Source of the DNA: Chryseosolibacter sp044507775
GTDB taxonomy: Bacteria; Bacteroidota; Bacteroidia; Cytophagales; Cyclobacteriaceae
Direction: 5' to 3'
DNA length: 64,000 bases
NCBI GenBank assembly: GCA_044507775.1
Contig: JBIQIY010000010.1
Location: 62,001-126,000, forward strand
Below, piece after piece: positions 46,201 through 54,136 of this stretch (positions within the stretch are counted from its first letter, which is position 1; each line of letters opens with the position of its first letter). The notes under the pieces were generated by a model that worked only from the letters and a program-made list of their open reading frames with translations, did not search any database and was not told the DNA's origin. A program made the position numbers and the translations under genes.

Positions 46201-46980
46201 CGGGCCCTTTGGCACTTCGAAGAGATAATAGTGAAGGTCTTTTAAGTGAATGGGGTGTCCATCCGATAGGGCGTCTTCGTGCGGCCAGTCACGTTTCAAG
46301 GCAGGCTCATGGCCTTCGGTCCCGTCTATGAATTGTAGTTTTCCACCTTTAGAGACGGAGTAGATCATGGCATAGGGAATATCTTTGGGATTATCGCGAA
46401 TCACCTTTACGGCTGTTTGCGCGACTTCCCCAAACGAGCTGACGCCGCCGATGGCGTTCGAGAATTCTTGCAGGAAAGAATTACGTCGTTCGCTGATCAC
46501 CCGGTATGTTGTTTCTACTACTGCGTTAAAAATGCCGTCTACCGTGCCGTCGAACCCGAAGATGGGTGTAAACGTGAAGTCAAAGTAGCATTCCTCCGTG
46601 TAACCGTGGCGCTGCATGGGCAACAGTGCATCCCGCGAGCCCCCTGGCTGGCCACCAAATGCTTTCTTAAATTGAGGCTCGATATCGTTCCATATCTCCG
46701 GCCATACTTCCCGAGCCGGTTTTCCCAATGCCCATGGATGCTTCTTTCCCGGAATCGGGCTCCATGCATCGTTGTAAATGAGGACTAACTCGGGACCCCA
46801 ATAAAGTGCTATCGGGAAGTTTGAGTTCAAGCATATACTGAGCGACGATTGAAGGATGAGAGGCCAGTCGTGAAGACTGCCGAGTGAAGTAGCCTCCCAT
46901 GAGTACTCTTTCACGCGAACCGCCATCTCGCTGGTCGCGCGCAACGAATATTCTATCGACCGGGTCCCATCTATATCCAT
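43246..46980 (-). CDS. two-core hybrid histidine kinase: PAS - GAF - HisKA - HATPase - REC - PAS x2 - HisKA - HATPase
   Basis: A 1244-residue soluble kinase with no transmembrane helix. An N-terminal PAS-like domain (ICLNSNFPIALYWGPELVLI) and a GAF domain (about 170-320) precede a full kinase core, with His345 in ISHEFRTPLTLILGSLEE and ATP-binding TYEGTGIGLSLVNELV. The receiver has Asp659 in VVSDIMMPVMDG. Two PAS domains follow (about 755-1005), then a second kinase core with His1024 in VASHDLQEPLRKIQTFSDMV and KDYGGTGIGLALCKKIVENH. Two catalytic cores in one chain suggest an internal phosphorelay. No response regulator with a DNA-binding domain is next to it, so output is unknown. Confidence 0.9.
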   Translation of the reverse strand: MDIDGTRSIEYSLRATSEMAVRVKEYSWEATSLGSLHDWPLILQSSLSICLNSNFPIALYWGPELVLIYNDAWSPIPGKKHPWALGKPAREVWPEIWNDIEPQFKKAFGGQPGGSRDALLPMQRHGYTEECYFDFTFTPIFGFDGTVDGIFNAVVETTYRVISERRNSFLQEFSNAIGGVSSFGEVAQTAVKVIRDNPKDIPYAMIYSVSKGGKLQFIDGTEGHEPALKRDWPHEDALSDGHPIHLKDLHYYLFEVPKGPWPEAPKEALLVPLKGNDPATRYFIVFGISSRRALDKEYQSFLELVAGSLSNAIGIISSLEQERTRAKALADIDRAKTLFFTNISHEFRTPLTLILGSLEEMLQKPGVADDSENLTALETTHRNAMRLLQLVNNLLDFSRIEAGRERASFQSLDIAQLTRELASNFSSLMKSAGLSYQIDIEPVGDTVFVDKLMWEKIVLNIISNAFKYTLKGTILISLAKRGPVIQFAVKDTGVGIPKDELPRMFERFHRVQNVGRTYEGTGIGLSLVNELVRLHGGTVSLNSEVGHGTEVIVTIPTGKDHLPQEQVVGSAGRLDETLVESFVKKASSLVDGQRGEVADNAPASGKEDLERILVVDDNADMRTYIRNLLQRRFQITTASNGREALEKIHNECPDMVVSDIMMPVMDGVELVKAIKADPKTNNLPVILLSARAGEEARIEGFELGADDYLVKPFSAKELVARIHSQLQLARIRKEVEVTLRNVILQSPMPTVLLRGPLFIIEIVNSRGLEVWGRTYEEVINKPIAVALPEIAEQGFDKLLQQVYATGEPFIGSETPVQLMRFGKPQMVFLNFIYSPFRDSDDNVIGIIAVGIDVTDQVNARRLVEEAKSNLSNAIELGELGTWQIDLKNQYATYSERVAEWWGLPKTGANLKDIIDCVHPDDRERVMRAVERTADNAGKYQADYRLINSVTKQERYIEANGNISLSQDGTPLQLSGIVRDVTFQRNARKELERQVFLRTQELEAVNIDLQRSNSELMQFAYVASHDLQEPLRKIQTFSDMVKKKWDHEAEAKAYLDKIDSSAARMSGLIKDVLLYSKVSNEAREVETVKLNEILRNVRTDFELFIEERGATILADELPTIECSKLQFHQLFSNLIGNSLKFSQNQKHPLVEIRYAIDRSADTKGDGENRLYHNFVFKDNGIGFDEAHADQLFKLFSRLHNRKDYGGTGIGLALCKKIVENHNGTLTARSSEGKGAIFTVRLPVQE

Positions 46981-47082
46981 ATCAGGCTTCTACTAAAGCT
47001 CCAAAGTGCCTCGTGTTTGTGCTCATGGGCAAATGCCTTTTTTGGAAAAGGGTGGCGGACCGTCGTCAGGCTCGCCACGAAT

Positions 47083-47090
47083 CAAATATA
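47083..47090 (-). promoter_or_regulatory. candidate -7 element for the two-core hybrid kinase
   Basis: On the minus strand TATATTTG (47090-47083) matches TAnnTTTG, 103 bp before the kinase start. Only a T-rich stretch, not TTTG, lies near -33. Confidence 0.4.
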
Positions 47091-47196
47091 AAAGTTGGAG
47101 CCGTTCCAGAAAAATGTAACGGACTGATATTCACCCTGCAAAAGAAAATTTCCAGGCGATTTTATTAGAAAAAAAATGTGCCAACAGTGGGCTTAA

Positions 47197-47301
47197 AAAA
47201 ATTGACAATTGACAAAGGGTATCTGATCCCTGGGTGATCGGCCTGGATTTCATTTCGCAGTCCTTAACGATTCGTGGGAGGCAATGTTGACAGTTGACAA
47301 T
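47197..47301. repeat. direct repeat, copy 1
   Basis: A 105-bp unit starting AAAAATTGACAATTGACAAA, containing CTGATCCCTGGGTGATC and CGCAGTCCTTAACGATTCGT, and ending CAGTTGACAAT. It is repeated at 47366-47469, 169 bp further on, with only a few differences. The TTGACAATTGAC and TTGACAGTTGACAA ends of each unit resemble each other. No gene lies inside. The remaining sequence of 46981-47584 holds only a possible kinase promoter. Confidence 0.85.
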
Positions 47302-47365
47302 AGCACCTCCTATTGATAAAATTATCCTGCCATTTGAATGATATAAAGTGATCGAACCTCCTTGG

Positions 47366-47469
47366 AAAAATTGACAATTGACAAAGAGTATCTGATCCCT
47401 GGGTGATCAGCCTGGATCTCATTTCGCAGTCCTTAACGATTCGTGGGAGGCAATTGACAGTTGACAATT
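47366..47469. repeat. direct repeat, copy 2
   Basis: A 104-bp near-copy of 47197-47301. Differences include GGG to GAG after GACAAA, GGCCTGGATTT to AGCCTGGATCT, and loss of two bases in the GCAATGTTGACAG segment. Between the two copies is 64 bp of unrelated AT-rich sequence. Confidence 0.85.
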
Positions 47470-47584
47470 TGGTCCTTGCGAAATGTAGATGATATCAGGC
47501 GAAGAATAATGAATAGAACAGAAATCGTGCGTCGGGGAAAACATTGCATCTGCCAAGCTTCGAACAAACTAGCCGTTTCTATTG

Positions 47585-48244
47585 ATGCAGGCGAACAGCT
47601 ATGCGCTGAATCTTATCAATTTCCCATTTGATAGCCCACCTCGGGCGTTTGAATTTATCGACATTTCGACTAGATTCGTTGAAGCATATGGCCTAAGCCA
47701 CTTGAAAAGAATTGCCTCCATAGCATTTGCCCTGATCATCCTGCTCAACACGATGGGATATTATTGCTTGTTTCTTGGACTACACCTCAGGAATGATATC
47801 GCGATGTCCAGGGCAATGGACTCCGACCGCTATAATCCGTCAAATGCCATCACTATTAAGGTCCCGGTTTCAATTCCGTATATGCCGGATCAGGCAGATT
47901 TTGATCGGGTCGAGGGGCAGTTCGAGTATAATGGGGAGTTGTACCGGTTGGTAAAACAGCGGTACGCCAAAGACACGCTTACCGTCGTATGTATCAGAGA
48001 CACGGAACACAAAAAGATCAACCTCGCGCTTTCTGACTATGTGAAGACCTTTACTGACAAGGCAACAGACACCACGCCAGCATCCAAAACAACATTTACT
48101 TTTATAAAAGATTATTTGCCAATTTCCTTCGGAGTTACCTCGGCAACAGAAGGTTGGACATTGCAGTTACTTCACAATACCAACTATCAAGGCCTGATTC
48201 CCACTTTTACAGCGTCAATCATTCACCCTCCCGAGAAGGGCTGA
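47585..48244 (+). CDS. single-pass membrane protein of unknown function
   Basis: A 219-residue protein with one transmembrane or signal-anchor helix (about residues 45-66, IASIAFALIILLNTMGYYCL). A globular domain follows with ITIKVPVSIPYMPDQADFD, VEGQFEYNGELYRLVKQRY and DTLTVVCIRDTEHKKINLAL. It reads like a protein with an N-terminal anchor and an extracytoplasmic domain. I do not recognise the family. The first 40 residues may be untranslated: a TTG at 47702 (LKRIASIAF) would begin right at the anchor, the more usual layout. It is 209 bp before the AhpD-like operon on the same strand and might belong to it. Confidence 0.6.
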   Translation: MQANSYALNLINFPFDSPPRAFEFIDISTRFVEAYGLSHLKRIASIAFALIILLNTMGYYCLFLGLHLRNDIAMSRAMDSDRYNPSNAITIKVPVSIPYMPDQADFDRVEGQFEYNGELYRLVKQRYAKDTLTVVCIRDTEHKKINLALSDYVKTFTDKATDTTPASKTTFTFIKDYLPISFGVTSATEGWTLQLLHNTNYQGLIPTFTASIIHPPEKG

Positions 48245-48453
48245 CCATGCTGCGCGAATACATTCCTCAGATTTATTTAGTTGGGTTTGTTATGGTTTGC
48301 CCGAGCGGCAAATAGCGTAATTCTCGTTCGCAGCCTCCCCTATTATTCTACCTGGTAACGCACTGAGATTGGTTTCTCAGGGCAATAACCCCATGCGGCA
48401 TCCGCCTTCCTGACTACTTGGACTAGTAGCGGACCGCACTTAAAATCTTATGT

Positions 48454-49017
48454 ATGCCCCATATATCTCTGGAAGATCACTTGCCGGGAATCACCGGACT
48501 ATTGGAATATCGCAAAGACAGCGCGCAGCCTATACGGGAACTAACGCAATTCCTCTTGCGCGGATCATCGACCCTAACTGAAGGTGAACGTGAACTGATT
48601 GCCACAATTGTTTCCTATGGCAATGAATGTAAATTCTGCACCACTGCGCATACTGCCGCGGCCGATAAGTTGCTAGGCGAATGCAACACGACGCAGGCCA
48701 TTAAGCATGACATCGAATCCTCGCCTGTCAGTGACAAGATGAAAGCACTGCTGGTGATCGCAACGCAAGTTCAGCAAAGTGGAAAAACGGTTACAACTGA
48801 CTCCATTGTGAGAGCAAAAAGGGCTGGCGCTACCGACGTCGAAATACATGATACGGTTTTGATTTCCGCACTTTTCTGCCTTTACAACCGCTACGTTGAT
48901 GGCCTGGCCACCCGGCTCCCGGACACACATGAATATTACAATACCCTCGCCGAGCGACTCGTGACGAATGGATACAAACGTCTGCCCCAAGGGTATGACC
49001 ATCTAAAAAAGCACTAA
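48454..49017 (+). CDS. AhpD-like carboxymuconolactone decarboxylase-family protein, copy 1
   Basis: A 187-residue cytoplasmic all-helical protein of the peroxidase-related branch. The active-site block is GERELIATIVSYGNECKFCTTAH, with Cys59, Cys62 and His66 in the CxxCxxxH pattern and Glu47 upstream as proton relay, as in AhpD. DVEIHDTVLISALFCLYNRYVDGLA is the second conserved half. It is first in a six-gene unit, 20 bp before the TonB-dependent receptor gene. Two homologues follow in the same unit, with the same spacing of these residues. The reaction is unknown; candidates are peroxide or organic-hydroperoxide reduction, or redox cycling of an imported compound. Confidence 0.87.
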   Translation: MPHISLEDHLPGITGLLEYRKDSAQPIRELTQFLLRGSSTLTEGERELIATIVSYGNECKFCTTAHTAAADKLLGECNTTQAIKHDIESSPVSDKMKALLVIATQVQQSGKTVTTDSIVRAKRAGATDVEIHDTVLISALFCLYNRYVDGLATRLPDTHEYYNTLAERLVTNGYKRLPQGYDHLKKH

Positions 49018-49037
49018 TCATTTGAATTGCAAACCCC

Positions 49038-51800
49038 ATGAAACATTATATACTTCTTTTGCTTCTATTTTGTTCTTCTGCTGTGTTCAGCCAATCGACT
49101 AAAGTCGCTGGCACAATTACGGACGAGCAGAGCAATCCTGTTGCAGGAGCCAACATACTGGTCAAAGGTAAAGTCACCGGCACAGTGACCGATGCCTCGG
49201 GAAAGTTTGAATTAAATACAACGCAACCCTTGCCATTCACACTCATCGTATCAATGGTCGGTTTTCAAAGCCAGGAGGTTGTAGTGACCGGCGACCTGGA
49301 CAATATCTCAATTATGCTGGCTGAGTCCAGCGAATTGATGGATGAAGTTGTTTTCTCGGCGTCACGCGTGGAAGAAAGCATACTGCAATCTCCGGTGAGT
49401 ATCGAAAAGATGGACCTGCGAGACATTCAGCAAACCGCCTCCGCGTCGTTTTATGATGCGCTTGAAAATCTTAAAGGTGTAGAGATGGTGACGAGCGGGC
49501 TGACCTTCAAGCAGATTAATACACGCGGATTCAATCACACGGGTAACTCAAAGTTCCTTCAACTGATTGATGGCGTCGACAACCAGACTCCAGGACTGGG
49601 CTTTTCGGTGGGGAATATGCTTGGCGCATCGGATCTCGACATGGAAAGCGCTGAGGTGATTCCGGGCGCCGCTTCCGCTTTGTACGGGCCGATCGCCTTT
49701 AACGGCATGCTGATGATGCGAACGAAAGATCCATTTCATTATCAGGGACTCAGCGCACAGGCAAAGTTTGGTATAAACCACGTCGGTGAAACTTATGCCG
49801 ATCCGCACCTTTTGAGCGACTATTCGATCCGGTATGCCAAAGCATACAACAACCGCTTTGCTTTTAAAGTGAATGCTTCCTATTTCTCAGGTTTGGACTT
49901 TTACGCGACCAACTATACGGACGTTGACCCTGGTACCCCGGAACAATTAAGGGGCGACAATAACCCTGCCCGCAATGCGCTCAACATCTACGGTGACGAT
50001 GAAGCCCGCACCCTTGACGGAATTGGACGTGTATCACGCACAGGCTACGAAGAACGCGATGTGACTGACTACGATGTCTACAGCCTCAAGTTGAACGGAG
50101 CGCTGCATTACCGGATCACTGAAAACATGGTTTTGAGCTATCAATACAACTTTGGACAGGGTACCGCCAACTACACCGGAAGCAACCGTTTTTCCATCAA
50201 TAACTTTACCCTGCAACAGCACAAGCTGGAACTCAAGGGAACAAACTATTTCATTCGCGCATATTCGACCACAGAAGATTCGCATGATTCGTACAACGCG
50301 AAGGGGCTCGGGCAACTGCTCACGAAGACCTGGGTGCGAGACCTTAGCGGCAACATCGTCGCGGAGGACCAGGCCGATGATATGTGGTACACGCGATACG
50401 AGGAAGCGTTTCTTGGAAATATCGCGGGCGTTACTTCGGCAGATCACGCTGCCGCAAGGACGTTCGCTGACCAGGGAAGGTTCCTTCCTGGCAGCCCAGA
50501 GTTCGAAGCTCAAAAAAAGCGCCTGATCGCCACGCAAGGTCTAAGCGGCGCAGGGATCTTAAGCCAAAGCAGCCTGTATCATGTAGAAGGACAATACGAC
50601 TTCTCAGACAGGATAAAAGTTATCGAAGTGCTTTTGGGCGGAAATTTCCGGCGCTATGACATGTTCACGAATGGAACCTTGTTTGACGACAAGGGCGGAA
50701 GTATAATCATAGATGAAGGCGGAGCTTTCCTGCAGCTCGGGAAAAAGCTATTCACTGAAAAACTCAAACTCGGCGCCTCGATCCGGTATGACAAGAATCA
50801 AAACTTTGAGGGAAGATTTACGCCGAGAACAACGGCTGTGTACACCCCGGTAAACAACCATCACTTCAGGACCTCCTATCAGACCGGTTTCAGAAATCCG
50901 ACTCCCGGCGATCAATACATCAAGCTGAACGCGGGGCCGATCACGATCCTCGGCGGTGTCCCCGACAATAGCGAGGGCATGACTGTATATCAGAACTCTT
51001 TTACTACCGCGTCACTCGGTCCCTTCTTCGGGGCCTTCCAACAAGCTATGGAGCAGGGCGCGACGCCCCAGGAAGCAGTAATGGGGGCCAAAGACCTGCT
51101 GGTAAAATCCAATGTGGATTACATCAAGCCGGAGCGGATAAAGGTATTTGAGATTGGTTATAAGGGATTGTTTAACAACAACCTGGTATTCGATGTGAAC
51201 TACTACTTTTCGAGCTATACCGACTTTTTGCTGAACCAGGTGGTAATGGAACCTCAGAGTGACGTCCTCGCTCCGGACGGATCGATCAATCCTCAGGCGG
51301 CCATGGATCTCTTGAACGGGGATAGCCACCTGTATCAGCTTTATACTAACGCTGCTGACGTGGTCACGGCACAGGGCGCAACGTTAGGGGTAACATACAG
51401 CCTTCCGAAGAATTTCCTCGTGAACGCAAATGCGACCCTGGCTACGTTCGACATCAGGGATGCCAATCCTAACAACGTTCCGGGATTTAACACTCCCAAG
51501 TACAAGACGGCGATTACTTTTGGAAACAGCAAAATCACTGAAAAAATCGGTTTTAACGTTGCGTGGCGATGGCAGGACGCTTACGATTGGTACGGAACAT
51601 TTAACCAGATGAGGCCCGGCCGAATTGAAGCATTTTCCGTTGTCGATGCACAGGTGAATTACAAGGTGCTTCCGATTAAATCGATGATAAAAATCGGAGC
51701 AAGCAACTTATTTAACAATCAGGTCTATCAGGCTTATGGCTCACCGTCGATTGGAGGCATCTATTATATAAGTCTGACCTTTGATCAACTTTTGAGATGA
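49038..51800 (+). CDS. TonB-dependent outer-membrane receptor
   Basis: A 920-residue receptor: signal MKHYILLLLLFCSSAVFSQ, carboxypeptidase-like domain (TKVAGTITDEQSNPVAGANI; TVTDASGKFELNT), plug (ESILQSPVSIEKMDLRDIQQ; GVEMVTSGLTFKQINTRGFN; ESAEVIPGAASALYGPIAFN) and a barrel. The C-terminal residue is Arg in SLTFDQLLR, so the usual terminal aromatic is missing. It is not SusC-like, has no STN domain and no SusD beside it. It sits between the first AhpD-like gene and the MFS gene, whose start overlaps its stop, and so it likely imports the substrate of this system across the outer membrane. Confidence 0.9.
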   Translation: MKHYILLLLLFCSSAVFSQSTKVAGTITDEQSNPVAGANILVKGKVTGTVTDASGKFELNTTQPLPFTLIVSMVGFQSQEVVVTGDLDNISIMLAESSELMDEVVFSASRVEESILQSPVSIEKMDLRDIQQTASASFYDALENLKGVEMVTSGLTFKQINTRGFNHTGNSKFLQLIDGVDNQTPGLGFSVGNMLGASDLDMESAEVIPGAASALYGPIAFNGMLMMRTKDPFHYQGLSAQAKFGINHVGETYADPHLLSDYSIRYAKAYNNRFAFKVNASYFSGLDFYATNYTDVDPGTPEQLRGDNNPARNALNIYGDDEARTLDGIGRVSRTGYEERDVTDYDVYSLKLNGALHYRITENMVLSYQYNFGQGTANYTGSNRFSINNFTLQQHKLELKGTNYFIRAYSTTEDSHDSYNAKGLGQLLTKTWVRDLSGNIVAEDQADDMWYTRYEEAFLGNIAGVTSADHAAARTFADQGRFLPGSPEFEAQKKRLIATQGLSGAGILSQSSLYHVEGQYDFSDRIKVIEVLLGGNFRRYDMFTNGTLFDDKGGSIIIDEGGAFLQLGKKLFTEKLKLGASIRYDKNQNFEGRFTPRTTAVYTPVNNHHFRTSYQTGFRNPTPGDQYIKLNAGPITILGGVPDNSEGMTVYQNSFTTASLGPFFGAFQQAMEQGATPQEAVMGAKDLLVKSNVDYIKPERIKVFEIGYKGLFNNNLVFDVNYYFSSYTDFLLNQVVMEPQSDVLAPDGSINPQAAMDLLNGDSHLYQLYTNAADVVTAQGATLGVTYSLPKNFLVNANATLATFDIRDANPNNVPGFNTPKYKTAITFGNSKITEKIGFNVAWRWQDAYDWYGTFNQMRPGRIEAFSVVDAQVNYKVLPIKSMIKIGASNLFNNQVYQAYGSPSIGGIYYISLTFDQLLR

Positions 51801-53041
51801 TGTCCAGCCCGATAACTGCCTCAGAGGTGAAGGATTCCAATAAGATTGGAATCCTTCTATGGGGTTCTTTCGCTATCTGTTTTCTCTGCAATATCAGTGC
51901 TGGGTTGATATCTACATTAATGTCGGTGTACCTCCCTCCCGTTGTTCAGGATCTGACCGGGAAGACCGGGGCCGGGGAACTAAGCACAATAAGCGCCTAC
52001 ATACAATCGCTTTATATTGCCGGATGGGCAGCAGGTGGTTTCTTCTGGGGGTTTATCAGCGATAAAATCGGACGCGTCAAAGCGCTAGCCATGTCCGCAG
52101 GACTGTTCGGCTTTTTTAGTTTTTTGATCGCGTTTGCACCATCGTGGGAGAACGTTGTGCTCTTCAGATTGCTGTCCGGCCTTGCTGTAGGGGGGATATT
52201 AGTGATTACGCCAACGCTACTGTTTGAAATCTGGCCCAGCAGATCCCGGGCGGTGATAATTGGAATTGACTCCATCGGATTTCCGGTCGGTATCTTTTCC
52301 TCGGGGCTGGTAACGGTATTGATCGGCGATTGGAGAGATGCATTTTTTATTGGTCTGTTACCAGTAGCGCTTGCAGTAGTGTCGATGTTCATCTTGAAAG
52401 AATCCGATCACTGGAAGACCAGCAGCAGAAAACGTACAGCACGAGCGACTGACGACGACCGATCTAACCTGTTGAAAGGTTCGATCATTTTTGGAACGAT
52501 GCTTATCGGGTTGTGGGGAATGTTCTCGTGGATTCCAACATGGGTGCAAAGCCTGCTTGGCACGACGGGGGGTCAGAATGAGCGTGGAATAGCCATGATG
52601 TTACTCGGCGCAGGCGGGCTAATAGGTGGCTTTGCATCCGGATGGGTTTCAAATGCCCTTGGAGTAAGAAGAGCTATGATGTTTTGCTTCACGGGCTGTA
52701 TTGCTATGTCCGGCCTTCTTTTTGGATTGAACAATTCATTTTCGAATATCATTTACGTGGAGCTGGCGTTTCTTTCCTTCTTCTTTGGGATTAGTCAGGG
52801 ATTACTTTCCATTTACGTCCCCCAACTATTTCCGGTTCGCATCAGGGGGACCTTTACGGGGATTTGCTTTAACATCGGAAGAATCGTGACAGCGATCGCG
52901 ATATTCTTTGTGGGATTTTTCGTAGTATTCTTCAACGGATACGGCAACACATTGCTCGCCTTTGCCGGTATCTTCCTGATCGGATTTCTAACAATGCTCT
53001 TTACAAAAGAAAATAAACCAGAAACAAATGGCACACATTAA
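51797..53041 (+). CDS. major facilitator superfamily transporter
   Basis: A 414-residue inner-membrane transporter with 12 predicted helices in two halves. The loop 2-3 motif GGFFWGFISDKIGRVKALAM is the standard MFS signature, GLAVGGILVITPTLLFEIWP is in the region of helices 4-5, and FGISQGLLSIYVPQLFPVRI precedes the end. It resembles sugar/acid and aromatic acid type symporters. The start (51797) overlaps the TonB-receptor stop by 4 bp, and its stop overlaps the next start by 14 bp, so these genes are translationally coupled. It would carry the ligand delivered by the receptor into the cytoplasm; efflux is an alternative. Confidence 0.88.
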   Translation: MMSSPITASEVKDSNKIGILLWGSFAICFLCNISAGLISTLMSVYLPPVVQDLTGKTGAGELSTISAYIQSLYIAGWAAGGFFWGFISDKIGRVKALAMSAGLFGFFSFLIAFAPSWENVVLFRLLSGLAVGGILVITPTLLFEIWPSRSRAVIIGIDSIGFPVGIFSSGLVTVLIGDWRDAFFIGLLPVALAVVSMFILKESDHWKTSSRKRTARATDDDRSNLLKGSIIFGTMLIGLWGMFSWIPTWVQSLLGTTGGQNERGIAMMLLGAGGLIGGFASGWVSNALGVRRAMMFCFTGCIAMSGLLFGLNNSFSNIIYVELAFLSFFFGISQGLLSIYVPQLFPVRIRGTFTGICFNIGRIVTAIAIFFVGFFVVFFNGYGNTLLAFAGIFLIGFLTMLFTKENKPETNGTH

Positions 53042-53579
53042 TGTACCCGAAGGAGTTCCGGGAATACGAAGCCTGGTCATGTTTAGACCGGAAACAGGAA
53101 AGCACCTCTATGAACTGGCGCAGGTGTTGCTCCGGGATCCCTCGCCCCTTAGCCCGGCTGAAAGGGAACTGATTGCGACACATGTTTCCGCGCGAAACAA
53201 TTGCATGTTCTGCATGAGCAGTCATGCCGCAGCGGCTCGTGAGCTCTTTGAAGACAAGAGAGAAGTTGTGGATTGCGTCATCCATGGCCGCGACACGGAT
53301 CAGCTCAGCGATAAAATGAAAGCACTTTTAAACATTGCCGGCAAAGTGCAACAAAGTGGTCGGCTTGTTACGGATGCCGACGTCGCGGAAGCACGGAGAC
53401 ACGGAGCAGGAGATCGCGATATTCATGACACGGTACTTATCGCCGCGACTTTCTCTATGTTCAATCGCTATGTGGACGGGCTTGCTTCCCTTACTCCTAC
53501 TGATTCGAAAGATTATGAGCCCATGGGAAAACGGCTAGCGACCATGGGTTACGTTTTACCTTCACAATCCAATAAATAA
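53028..53579 (+). CDS. AhpD-like carboxymuconolactone decarboxylase-family protein, copy 2
   Basis: A 183-residue homologue of copy 1. Active-site block AERELIATHVSARNNCMFCM, with Cys59, Cys62 and His66 at identical positions, and the DIHDTVLIAATFSMFNRYVD block. It starts inside the last codons of the MFS gene (14 bp overlap) and its stop shares one base with the start of copy 3 (TAATG). The family is an AhpD-like disulfide-active protein. Intact catalytic residues argue for an active enzyme, not a decayed copy. It could form mixed oligomers with copies 1 and 3. Confidence 0.86.
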   Translation: MAHINVPEGVPGIRSLVMFRPETGKHLYELAQVLLRDPSPLSPAERELIATHVSARNNCMFCMSSHAAAARELFEDKREVVDCVIHGRDTDQLSDKMKALLNIAGKVQQSGRLVTDADVAEARRHGAGDRDIHDTVLIAATFSMFNRYVDGLASLTPTDSKDYEPMGKRLATMGYVLPSQSNK

Positions 53580-54127
53580 TGGCGCACATACAACTACCGG
53601 AGGGCTTACCCGGAATTCGCGGCCCTATGGCCTTTCGTCCCGAAACCACGAAACCTTTGAACGAACTCGCAGAAGTTTTACTGCGAAGCGACAATTCATT
53701 GACTCGCGGTGAGCGGGAGCTGATTGCAACGCATGTTTCCTACCTTAACGATTGCTTCTTTTGCCAGAACGCGCATGGAGGCCTGGCGCAGCACTACTTG
53801 GGTTGTAGCCTGGAGGAGATGGACAAAATGAAAATAGACCCCTACTCCACACCGATATCGGAAAGGCTGAAGGCCTTGCTTGCCATTGCCGATAGTGTTC
53901 AAAAAGGTGGGAAGCAGGTTACTACTGAACAAATTCAGCGCGCCAGGTCTCTGGGGGCCACTGACCTCGAAATTCACGACACTGTTTTGATCGCCGCTGC
54001 CTTCTGTATGTTTAATCGCTATGTAGACGGTTTGGGGACATGGGCTCCACAAGACAGATTGTTTTATGTAAACCGGGCGAAGGCCCGGGCGGAAGAAGGT
54101 TACGCAAACTATGATCCGCATAACTGA
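53579..54127 (+). CDS. AhpD-like carboxymuconolactone decarboxylase-family protein, copy 3
   Basis: A 182-residue homologue. The N-termini of copies 2 and 3 are very alike (MAHINVPEGVPGIR versus MAHIQLPEGLPGIR). The motif GERELIATHVSYLNDCFFCQNAH carries Cys59, Cys62 and His66, again at identical positions. DLEIHDTVLIAAAFCMFNRY is the second block. The start overlaps the stop of copy 2 by one base; 9 bp separate it from the DUF3179 gene. Copies 2 and 3 look like a recent tandem pair and copy 1 a more distant one. Reaction and partner are unknown. Confidence 0.86.
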   Translation: MAHIQLPEGLPGIRGPMAFRPETTKPLNELAEVLLRSDNSLTRGERELIATHVSYLNDCFFCQNAHGGLAQHYLGCSLEEMDKMKIDPYSTPISERLKALLAIADSVQKGGKQVTTEQIQRARSLGATDLEIHDTVLIAAAFCMFNRYVDGLGTWAPQDRLFYVNRAKARAEEGYANYDPHN

Positions 54128-54136
54128 CCGATAAGG

